Below the pieces are notes generated by a model that was not told the origin of the DNA, ran no database searches, and saw only the letters and a list, made by a program, of their open reading frames with translations. Source: Micromonospora terminaliae (GTDB taxonomy: Bacteria > Actinomycetota > Actinomycetes > Mycobacteriales > Micromonosporaceae). From it: DNA of 64,000 bases. This document shows, one piece after another, positions 28,217 through 36,699 of the stretch (position 1 is its first letter; each line of letters starts with the position of its first letter). A program made the position numbers and the translations under genes. Location of the stretch: assembly GCF_009671205.1 (NCBI RefSeq), contig NZ_CP045309.1:5281001-5345000 (forward strand), in the 5' to 3' direction.

Positions 28217-28873
28217 GTGCGTACGAGATCAGGAGCCCGTGCCGGGATGGTGGCCGCGCTCACCGCGGTGCTCGCCCTCGGTGCGGCCGGCTGCGTGCCG
28301 ATCGACGAGCCGGACACGTCGCCGAGCAGCGCCGGCGACGTCAACCAGCAGCTCGACGAGCTGACCGTGGCCGTTGCCGGGTCGATGAAGGGCTACAGCC
28401 GGACCCGCTTCCCGCACTGGCGGGACACCGGCAAGAACTGCGACGTGCGGGACAGCGTCCTGCAGCGGGACGGCGAGAGCATCAAGCTCTCCGGCTGCAA
28501 CGTGGTCGGCGGCCGTTGGGAGAGCCCGTACGACGGGCTGGCGCTGACCGATCCGGCCGACGTGGACATCGACCACGTGGTGCCGCTGGCGAATGCCTGG
28601 CGCTCCGGCGCCGACGAGTGGGACGACTCGAAGCGCGGCGACTTCGCCAACGACCTGACCCGGCCGCAGCTGGTGGCGGTTTCCCTGCGCTCCAACCGGG
28701 CAAAGGGTGACCAGGACCCGTCCCAGTGGAAGCCGCCGAACAAGGCCGTGTGGTGCCGGTACGCGGCGGACTGGGTGACGGTCAAGCACTACTGGCGGCT
28801 CACGGTGACCAGTGCCGAGAAGGCCGCTCTCACCGACATGTTGGAGGGCTGCACATGGGCGACCAAGCGGTGA
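28217..28873 (+). CDS. Exported HNH-type nuclease lipoprotein (DUF1524-like)
   Basis: A 218-aa protein with a lipobox LGAAGC (Cys ~26), so it is likely anchored outside the cell. The catalytic region resembles the DUF1524/GmrSD C-terminal HNH fold: VDIDHVVPLANAW carries the D-H-V-V-P-L motif, followed by FANDLTRPQLVAVSLRSNRAKG with the conserved Asn, and DPSQWKPP. Such secreted nucleases may act in DNA scavenging or competition; function here is inference. GTG 28217 is preferred over GTG 28208 because ggagag lies 9 bp before it. The next gene overlaps by 19 bp. Confidence 0.85.
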   Translation: MRTRSGARAGMVAALTAVLALGAAGCVPIDEPDTSPSSAGDVNQQLDELTVAVAGSMKGYSRTRFPHWRDTGKNCDVRDSVLQRDGESIKLSGCNVVGGRWESPYDGLALTDPADVDIDHVVPLANAWRSGADEWDDSKRGDFANDLTRPQLVAVSLRSNRAKGDQDPSQWKPPNKAVWCRYAADWVTVKHYWRLTVTSAEKAALTDMLEGCTWATKR

Positions 28874-29337
28874 CCGGGTCCGGCGACGCGCCGGCGCCGG
28901 AGAGGACGCCGGACGCGACCGGTGAGGACGCCGCGGCGGCCGCCGGCGGCGGCACGGCCGCGCCGGGCCCGACGTCGGCCGGGATGACGGCCGACGGCAC
29001 GCCGGCCGCCCCCGCCGACGTCTCCGGGGCCGGGATGTCGGCGGACGCCACGCCGGCCGCGCCCGCCGCGGCCCCGCCGGCGCCCGGGCCGCAGGAACGG
29101 ACCAGCGACATCACCGCCGGTCCGGGCGGCGTCATGACCGACGAGGTCGGCGTGGTGACCGGCGACCTGACGCTGCGCACGGAATACGCCGACGGCCAGG
29201 TCACCCTGCGGGTGCAGTACAAGGACGCCGACGAGTGGTACGCGGTGACCGGCGGCCGGGTGCCGCTGGCCGACCCGGCCGCGCTGGACGCCGTGCACAC
29301 CGTCGCGGTGGCCCTGCTCAACCGCCCCGAGGGCTGA
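28855..29337 (+). CDS. Uncharacterised protein with low-complexity N-half (160 aa)
   Basis: The first ~90 residues are Ala/Pro/Gly/Asp-rich and contain two similar units around GMTADGTPAAP and GMSADATPAAP. The last ~70 residues look like a small beta-rich domain (TLRTEYADGQVTLRVQYKD, then EWYAVTGGRVPL). No signal peptide is present. The ATG overlaps the end of the HNH nuclease gene by 19 bp and has ggaggg upstream, so the two are co-translated. An immunity or accessory role is possible but not shown. Confidence 0.7.
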   Translation: MGDQAVTGSGDAPAPERTPDATGEDAAAAAGGGTAAPGPTSAGMTADGTPAAPADVSGAGMSADATPAAPAAAPPAPGPQERTSDITAGPGGVMTDEVGVVTGDLTLRTEYADGQVTLRVQYKDADEWYAVTGGRVPLADPAALDAVHTVAVALLNRPEG

Positions 29338-29353
29338 CCCGCTGCGAACGCGA

Positions 29354-29386
29354 CGAGGCCCCTTCCCCGGTGGGGAAGGGGCCTCG
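29354..29386. terminator. Bidirectional terminator
   Basis: A 15-bp perfect stem (cgaggccccttcccc / ggggaaggggcctcg) with a 3-nt loop lies between the nuclease unit and the converging opp operon. Confidence 0.88.
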
Positions 29387-29396
29387 CGTCGTCACG

Positions 29397-30499
<1,103 letters not shown>

Positions 30500-30503
<4 letters not shown>

Positions 30504-31486
30504 GGCACCGCCACCTCCTCGGAAACGGGGTTGTTGCAGCGCAGGTCGCCGCCGGTCGCGGTGGGTTCGAGCGGAGGCGTGCCCTCCAGGCAGGCGTCCA
30601 CCACGTTGTCGCAGCGGGGGGCGAACGCGCAGCCCTCGACCCACGGGATGTTGTCGGCCACCGAGCCGCGGATGGCGTGCAGCCGCTCGCCCCGCGGCGA
30701 GTCCAGCCGCGGCACCGAGTTCAGCAGCCCGTGGGTGTACGGGTGCCGCGGCCGGGCGAACAGCTCGTGCCGTTCGGCCCGCTCGACCACCTTGCCGCCG
30801 TAGAGCACGTTGACCGTGTCGCAGAGGCCGGCCACCACGCCCAGGTCGTGCGTGATCATGATGAGCGCGGTGCCGGTCTCGTCGACGAGCTGCTTGAGCA
30901 GGGTGAGGATCTGCGCCTGGATGGTCACGTCCAGCGCGGTGGTCGGCTCGTCCGCGATCAGCAGCCGCGGCTTGCAGGCCAGCGCGATGGCGATCAGCGC
31001 GCGCTGCCGCATGCCGCCGGAGATCTGGTGCGGATATTCCTTGAGCCGCCGCATCGGGTCCGGGATGCCGACGGCGTCGAGCAGCTCCCGGGCCTCCTTC
31101 ATGGCCACCTTGCGGTCCATCCCGCGGTGCCGCTCCAGCACCTCGGCCACCTGGACGCCGATCGGCACGACCGGGTTCAACGAGGACAGCGGATCCTGGA
31201 AGATCATGCCGATGTCGCGGCCGCGCCGGTCGCGCATGTCGTCCGGGCGCAGCTTGAGCAGGTCGGCGCCGTCGAAGTTGACCTCGCCGGTGACCTTGTT
31301 GCCCCGCCGGGGCAGCAGGCCCATGATCGCCAGGCTGGTCACGCTCTTGCCGCAGCCGGACTCGCCGACCAGGCCCACGGTCTGCCCCGGCTCCACGCTG
31401 AAGCTCACCTTGTCGACCGCGGTGAACGGCCGCTCACCGCGACGCTGGAACACCACGCTCAGATCGCGTACGTCGAGCAGGCTCAT
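30500..31486 (-). CDS. oppD: Oligopeptide/dipeptide ABC transporter ATP-binding protein, OppD type
   Basis: A 328-aa ATPase that pairs with OppF to drive import. Walker A is GESGCGKSV, the signature is [14 protein letters not shown], Walker B is [14 protein letters not shown], and MITHDLGVV carries the switch His. The C-terminal Cys-rich extension ([16 protein letters not shown]) is characteristic of the oligopeptide branch. ATG 31486 has gaggaagtg upstream and lies 43 bp after oppC. Confidence 0.9.
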
Positions 31487-31529
31487 CGGGTCACTTCCTC
31501 ACCGTGCTGGTTCCTGGTCCGCATCGCCG

Positions 31530-32570
31530 TCACCGCCGGCTCTTCGGGTCGATCGCCTCGCGCATGCCCTCACCCAGCAGGGTGAAGCCGAGCGCGACCA
31601 CGATGATCGCGATGGCCGGGAAGTAGGCCAGCTCCGGCCGGACCTCGAAGTAGCGCTGACCGTCCACACCGAGCATCAGGCCCCACTCGGCGCGGTTGAT
31701 GTCGGGGTCACCGAGACCGAGGAAGGAGAGCGACGCCGCCTCCAGGATCGCGGTGGAGAGGGTCAGCGTGGCCTGCACGATCACCGCGGTCATGGCGTTG
31801 GGCAGCATGTGCCGGAGCACGATCGAGCCCTGCTTGACGCCGAGCGCGCGGGCGGCCAGCACGTGGTCGCTCTCCCGCTGGGCGAGCATCGAACCGCGCA
31901 ACAGCCTTGCGAAGATCGGCACGTTGACGATCGCCACCGCCAGGATGACCGTCCACTGGCTGGATCGGCTGGCCATGGCCACCAGGCTGATGGCCAGCAG
32001 CAGGGCCGGCAGCGCCAGCATCACGTCGGTGAAGCGCATCAGGATGTTGTCGACCCAGCCGCCGAAGGCACCGGCGATCGCGCCGATCAGCACGCCCAGG
32101 GCCAACCCGATGAGCGTGGCGAGCACGCCGACGAAGAGGGTCTGCCGGCTGCCGTGGATCATGCGGGACAGGAAGTCCCGGCCGAGCGGGTCGGAGCCGA
32201 GCGGGAACTCGCTGCTGGCCCCGGGGATGCTGTCGACGGTGAGATTCTTCGTCAGCTCGTCGAAGCGCTGCGCGGGGTCGTGGGGCGCGAGCAGCGGCGC
32301 GAAGATGGCGATCAGGATGAACAGCGCCACGATGGACGCGCCGACGATCGCCGTCGGGTTGCGCCGCAGCCGGCGGAAGGCGTCCCGGACCAGGCTCACG
32401 CCGCCCTTTTCGGCGGTGGCCTGGGCCAGCTGCTCCAGCCGGGCGCGCTTGCGCTCGCCGAGCCGGTCGATGCCGCGCGGCAGGGTGCCCTCGCGCTTCT
32501 CCTCGACGGCTTCGGGGTCCACGCTCTCGCGCGGGGTGCCCACCGTGGGCCGGGTGATCGGGTCACTCAT
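31530..32570 (-). CDS. oppC: Peptide ABC transporter permease, OppC type
   Basis: A 346-aa permease. A charged cytoplasmic N-terminus of ~65 residues precedes six membrane helices. The first helix is VGASIVALFILIAIFAPLLA and the motif PLGSDPLGRDFLSRMIHGSR lies in the first periplasmic loop region. The coupling motif (EAA loop) reads AARALGVKQGSIVLRHMLPN. ATG 32570 overlaps the oppB stop by 4 bp. It forms the channel with OppB. Confidence 0.9.
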   Translation of the reverse strand: MSDPITRPTVGTPRESVDPEAVEEKREGTLPRGIDRLGERKRARLEQLAQATAEKGGVSLVRDAFRRLRRNPTAIVGASIVALFILIAIFAPLLAPHDPAQRFDELTKNLTVDSIPGASSEFPLGSDPLGRDFLSRMIHGSRQTLFVGVLATLIGLALGVLIGAIAGAFGGWVDNILMRFTDVMLALPALLLAISLVAMASRSSQWTVILAVAIVNVPIFARLLRGSMLAQRESDHVLAARALGVKQGSIVLRHMLPNAMTAVIVQATLTLSTAILEAASLSFLGLGDPDINRAEWGLMLGVDGQRYFEVRPELAYFPAIAIIVVALGFTLLGEGMREAIDPKSRR

Positions 32571-33574
32571 CGCACACGCACCCTCGGGTCGATGAAGGCG
32601 TAGGAGAGGTCGACCAGGAGGTTGACCACCACGAAGACCAGTGCGGCCAGCAGGATCAGCGCCTGGAGCACCGGGTAGTCGCGGCCACCGCTGATCGAGT
32701 TGTAGATCAGCGTGCCCAGGCCGCCCCAGTTGTAGACCCGCTCGGTGAGCACCGCGCCGGAGAGCAGCGCGCCGGTCTGCAGGCCGATGGTGGTGACCAC
32801 CGGCAGGAGGGCGTTGCGCAGGATGTGCCGGCCCCGGATCGTCTTGTGGCGCAGGCCCTTCGCCTCGGCCGTGCGGACGAAGTCCTCGTTGAGCACGTCG
32901 AGCACGCTGGCCCGGGTGATCCGGACGATCACCGCGAGCGGGATGGTGGCCAGGGTGAGCGCCGGCAGGATGAGGTGCCACAGCGCGTCGGCGGTGGCGT
33001 CGAACTCGCGGGTGAGCAGCCCGTCGAGGACGAAGAAGCCGGTGACGTTCGTGTTGTCCACCCCGGTGCTGATCCGGCCCGAGGGCGGGAACCAGTGCAT
33101 GTTCTGGGTGAACACGTCCTTGAGCAGGTAGCCCAGGAAGAAGATCGGGATCGAGATGCCGAGCAGGGTGCCGGCGATGCTCAGGTTGTCGAGCAGCCGG
33201 CCGCGGTGCCGGGCGGCCAGGTAGCCGAGCGGCACGCCGAGCCCGATGGCGATGATCATGGCGGCCGCGGCCAGCTCGATGGTGGCCGGGAAGGCGCGGC
33301 CGATCACCTCGGTGACCGGGTCGCCGCTCCGGATCGAGTTGCCGAAGTCGCCGGTCAGCAGCCGCTGCATGAACTTGGCGTACTGCACCAGGATCGGCTG
33401 GTCGTAGCCGAGGGCCTTCACCAGCAGGGCGCGCCGCTCCGGCGTCGCCCGCTCACCGAGCAGCGCCTCGATCGGACCGCCGGGGAGGTTCCGCAGCCAG
33501 ACGAAGACCAGCAGGGACAGCCCTATCAGGGTCACCACCAGCTGCAGCAGGCGGCGGACTATGACTCGCAACAT
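32567..33574 (-). CDS. oppB: Peptide ABC transporter permease, OppB type
   Basis: A 335-aa permease with six membrane helices. The N-terminal signature is MLRVIVRRLLQLVVTLIGLS, the conserved GDFGNSIRSGDPVTEVI follows, and the EAA coupling loop is TAEAKGLRHKTIRGRHILRN. It follows the binding-protein gene after a 15-bp hairpin, which would lower its expression relative to the binding protein. Confidence 0.9.
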   Translation of the reverse strand: MLRVIVRRLLQLVVTLIGLSLLVFVWLRNLPGGPIEALLGERATPERRALLVKALGYDQPILVQYAKFMQRLLTGDFGNSIRSGDPVTEVIGRAFPATIELAAAAMIIAIGLGVPLGYLAARHRGRLLDNLSIAGTLLGISIPIFFLGYLLKDVFTQNMHWFPPSGRISTGVDNTNVTGFFVLDGLLTREFDATADALWHLILPALTLATIPLAVIVRITRASVLDVLNEDFVRTAEAKGLRHKTIRGRHILRNALLPVVTTIGLQTGALLSGAVLTERVYNWGGLGTLIYNSISGGRDYPVLQALILLAALVFVVVNLLVDLSYAFIDPRVRVR

Positions 33575-33606
33575 CTCTCACACACCAGATTCTCGGTAAC
33601 AGCGGG

Positions 33607-33644
33607 TCGGCCCGGGCCGGGAGAGAGAGCCCGGCCCGGGCCGA
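33607..33644 (-). terminator. Intercistronic hairpin between oppA and oppB
   Basis: A 15-bp perfect GC stem (tcggcccgggccggg / cccggcccgggccga) with an 8-nt AG-rich loop lies between the binding-protein stop and oppB. Such hairpins typically act as partial terminators or stabilise the binding-protein mRNA. Confidence 0.7.
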
Positions 33645-33676
33645 TTCCGCGTACGGCGTCAGCGGTCAGTGGCGCT

Positions 33677-35347
33677 TCAGCCGACGCTGACGGTGTTGAA
33701 CCGCTCGTCGGTCAGGGGGCTGGCGACCAGACCCTTGACGTCCTTGGTGACCACGATGGCCGGCGGGGCGTGCCAGACCGGCACGGCCGGCAGCCACTTG
33801 GCGGCGATGTCGCGGTTGACCTGCTCCCACGCGGCCTTCTTGCCGGCCTCGTCGACCGTCGCGTCGGCCTTGGTGATGGCGTCGAACATCTCGGTCATCG
33901 CCTGGTCGCCGAACTCGACCTTGCCGCGGCCGAAGAAGGTGCCGACGAAGTTGCCCGGGTCGTTGTAGTCACCGGTCCAGCCGAGAATGTGCAGGTCGTG
34001 CTTGCCGAACTGCTGCACGTCGTCCTTGTAGCCACCGTTCCACGGGCGGGCCACACCGTTGACCTTGATGCCGACGGCCTGCAGGTCGTTGGCCAGGACG
34101 GTGAAGATCTCCTGCGGGTTCGGCATGTACGGCCGGGAGACGTCGGTCGGGTAGTAGAAGTTGAGCGTCAGGTTCTCGGCGCCCGCCTCCTTGAGCAGCT
34201 GCTTGGCCTTGTCGACGTTGTAGTCGTACTTCTGCACGTCCGAGGCGTAGCCGAGCACGGTGTCCGGCATGAACTCGTCGGCGACCTTGGTGCCACCCGG
34301 GCCCTTGGTCTGGACGAGCGCCTGACGGTTGAGGGCGTAGGCGATCGCCTGGCGCACCCGCAGGTCCTTCAGCTTCGGGTTCTTCTGGTTGAAGCCGAGG
34401 TAGAGGATGTTGAACGCCGGGCGGTCGAGAACCTGGAAGCCCTCGCCCGCGAGCGCCTTCCGGTCGGCCGGGGCCGGGAAGTCGATGCCCTGGACGGTGC
34501 CCGCCCGCAGCTCCTGCTTACGGGTGTTCTCGTCCTCAATGATCTTGATGACGAGCTTGTCGACCTTGGCCTTCTCGCCCCAGTAGTCGGGGTTCCGGTT
34601 CAGGGTGATCTCACCCTTGGCCTTGTCCCAACCGCCGAAGGTGAAGGGGCCGGTGCCCACCGGGTGCTCGTTGGCGAACGCGCTGTACTCGAACGAGTCG
34701 CCGTTCTGCTTCACGGTGTCAGCGTCGTACTTCTTCAGCGCCTCGGGGCTGGCGATCGACAGCGCGGTCAGCGCGAAGGCGCCGGGGAAGGCGCCCTTGT
34801 ACCGGTTCATCGTGACGACGGCGGTGCCGTCGTCCTTCGCCTCGCACTTGTTGTAGACCGGCTCGCCCACGCCCTCGGCCTCGTTCTTGGCGAAGCCGCC
34901 GAAGACGTCCGAGTAGTAGATCATCTGCGACTGGGCGGCGGCACCCTTCATGTTGAACCAGCGGTCGAAGTTGAAGCAGACCGCGGCGGCGTTGAAGGGG
35001 GTGCCGTCGTGGAACTTCACGTTCTTGCGCAGGTGGAAGGTCCAGACCTTGCCCTCGGGGTCGTGCTCCCAGCTCTCCGCCAGAGCGCCCTGCAGATCGG
35101 CCGTGCCCGGCTTGTTCTGCACGAGGGTGTCGTACATCTGCCGGATCGGCCGGAAGGACTCGCCGTCGTCGTTGAAGATCGGGTCGAAGTTCTTCGGGTT
35201 ACCGGCGCCCGCGAAGACGAAGGTGCCGCCGGTCTTCGCCGCACCGCTGTCGTCGTCGCGCTCGCTCTTGGCGCAGCCGGACGCTCCGACCGCCAGAGCG
35301 GCGGCGGCCGCGAGGGCCACGGCCGCTTTAAGCCTGCTCGCCTGCAT
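33677..35347 (-). CDS. oppA: Peptide ABC transporter substrate-binding lipoprotein, OppA type
   Basis: A 556-aa extracytoplasmic binding protein. The signal peptide ends in the lipobox VGASGC (Cys ~25), so it is lipid-anchored. The family 5 binding-protein pattern is clear: ESWEHDPEGKVWTFHLRKNV with KFHDGTPFNAAAV, then NRNPDYWGEKAKVDKLVIK and LRDLRVRQAIAYALNR-like sequence (LKDLRVRQAIAYALNRQAL). It heads the operon, and transcription probably starts in the 35348-35420 region. Specific peptides cannot be predicted. Confidence 0.92.
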   Translation of the reverse strand: MQASRLKAAVALAAAAALAVGASGCAKSERDDDSGAAKTGGTFVFAGAGNPKNFDPIFNDDGESFRPIRQMYDTLVQNKPGTADLQGALAESWEHDPEGKVWTFHLRKNVKFHDGTPFNAAAVCFNFDRWFNMKGAAAQSQMIYYSDVFGGFAKNEAEGVGEPVYNKCEAKDDGTAVVTMNRYKGAFPGAFALTALSIASPEALKKYDADTVKQNGDSFEYSAFANEHPVGTGPFTFGGWDKAKGEITLNRNPDYWGEKAKVDKLVIKIIEDENTRKQELRAGTVQGIDFPAPADRKALAGEGFQVLDRPAFNILYLGFNQKNPKLKDLRVRQAIAYALNRQALVQTKGPGGTKVADEFMPDTVLGYASDVQKYDYNVDKAKQLLKEAGAENLTLNFYYPTDVSRPYMPNPQEIFTVLANDLQAVGIKVNGVARPWNGGYKDDVQQFGKHDLHILGWTGDYNDPGNFVGTFFGRGKVEFGDQAMTEMFDAITKADATVDEAGKKAAWEQVNRDIAAKWLPAVPVWHAPPAIVVTKDVKGLVASPLTDERFNTVSVG

Positions 35348-35633
35348 CTCTCACCTCTGTCATGCGCATGTGTTCACGCCGAGCTGTGACTCAGTCCGTG
35401 TGCGGGAGGCTATGACACGACACACAAGATGCGGAACGCCCGCGAGGCAATCGCTACCAAGCCGACACCAAGTGGCCGGGTCTGACAGCCCGCGATCTCC
35501 CGACAAACAGGACTGTCACAGCCATGAGCAGATAGTGGGACCGGACGGATCACCGCAAAACGGGGCAGTCGTCCGCCGACCGACGAGCACGTGGCGAATC
35601 GCACCCGTCCCACATTGCGGATGCCGGAACGAC
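35348..35633. other. Intergenic region upstream of oppA
   Basis: No gene is recognised in this 286-bp stretch. It holds the ribosome-binding site gaggtgag and presumably the promoter of the opp operon on the minus strand. Composition is less GC-rich than the genes on both sides. No convincing -35/-10 pair or operator was found by eye. Confidence 0.5.
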
Positions 35634-35665
35634 GCCGGCCGGCCCCCGCAAGGGGACCGGCCGGC
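35634..35665 (-). terminator. Terminator after recR
   Basis: A 9-bp stem (gccggccgg / ccggccggc) continued by 4 bp after a one-base bulge lies 17 bp after the recR stop on the minus strand. Confidence 0.75.
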
Positions 35666-35681
35666 CTGGTCGTCGCTCCGG

Positions 35682-36275
35682 TCAGATCGCCCTGCGGCCC
35701 TCGAACGCGCGGCCCAGGGTGATCTCGTCGGCGTACTCGAGGTCGCCACCGACCGGCAAGCCGCTGGCCAGCCGGGTCACCGCGATGCCCATCGGCTTCA
35801 CCATGAGCGCCAGATAGGTCGCGGTCGCCTCGCCCTCGGTGTTCGGGTCGGTGGCGAGGATCAGCTCGCGGACCGTGCCCCCGCCCAGCCGGGTCATCAG
35901 CTCCCGGATCCGCAGGTTGTCCGGGCCGATGCCCTCCAGCGGATTGATGGCGCCGCCGAGCACGTGGTAGCGGCCACGGAACTCGCCGGTCCGCTCGATC
36001 GCCACGACGTCCTTCGGCTCCTCGACCACGCAGAGCACCTCGTCGGTGCGCCGCGGGTCACGGCAGATCCGGCACTGCTCCGACTCGGCCACGTTGTAGC
36101 AGGTCGTGCAGAACCGCACCAGGTCCTTGACCTTGCGCAGCGCACCGGCCAGCCGGTTGACGTCGGCGGGGTCCGCCGAGAGGACGTGGAACGCGATCCG
36201 CTGGGCGCTCTTCGGGCCCACGCCCGGCAGCCGGCCCAGCTCGTCGATCAGGTCCTGGATGGCACCCTCGTACAT
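35682..36275 (-). CDS. recR: Recombination mediator protein RecR
   Basis: A 197-aa protein that, with RecF/RecO, loads RecA at gaps. The helix-hairpin-helix [19 protein letters not shown], the zinc finger C(T)xC...C(R)IC (FCTTCYN and CRICRD), and the Toprim segment with [15 protein letters not shown] and [14 protein letters not shown] are all present. Length is standard. It starts 8 bp after ybaB in the conserved dnaX-ybaB-recR order. Confidence 0.97.
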   Translation of the reverse strand: MYEGAIQDLIDELGRLPGVGPKSAQRIAFHVLSADPADVNRLAGALRKVKDLVRFCTTCYNVAESEQCRICRDPRRTDEVLCVVEEPKDVVAIERTGEFRGRYHVLGGAINPLEGIGPDNLRIRELMTRLGGGTVRELILATDPNTEGEATATYLALMVKPMGIAVTRLASGLPVGGDLEYADEITLGRAFEGRRAI

Positions 36276-36283
36276 CTGCCGGC

Positions 36284-36616
36284 TCAGAACCCGGGCAGGC
36301 CGAGGCCGCCCATCCCGCCCGCGACCGGGCCCATCTTCTTCTCGGTCAGCTCCCGGGCCGCCTCGGCGGCGTTGTGCACGGCGGCGACGACCAGGTCCTC
36401 CAGCGTCTCCACGTCCTCCGGGTCGACCGCCTTCGGGTCGATCTTGATCGCCTTCAGCTCACCGGTGCCCGCGACGGTGGCGGTGACCAGGCCACCACCG
36501 GCGGTGCCGGTCAGCTCGGCCTCGGCCAGCTCGGCCTGGGCCTTGGCGATCTGCTGCTGCATCTTCTGCGCCTGCTTCAGCATCTGCTGCATGTTCGGCT
36601 GTCCACCTGGGCGCAC
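36284..36616 (-). CDS. YbaB/EbfC nucleoid-associated protein
   Basis: A 110-aa protein of the YbaB/EbfC family that binds DNA as a dimer. The N-terminal Gln-rich helix ([19 protein letters not shown]), the [18 protein letters not shown] strand region and the helical end are all typical. A C-terminal Gly/Met-rich tail follows. GTG 36616 has gaaggag upstream; an ATG nine codons in is the alternative. Its place between dnaX and recR is conserved across bacteria. Confidence 0.93.
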   Translation of the reverse strand: MRPGGQPNMQQMLKQAQKMQQQIAKAQAELAEAELTGTAGGGLVTATVAGTGELKAIKIDPKAVDPEDVETLEDLVVAAVHNAAEAARELTEKKMGPVAGGMGGLGLPGF

Positions 36617-36699
36617 GGATGGCTCCTTCTCGCACTCGTCTGATCGGCCGCGCCCAGCCTAGTCGGGCGGCGGCACTGCTCCTCGGCGGTCGACGCGCG

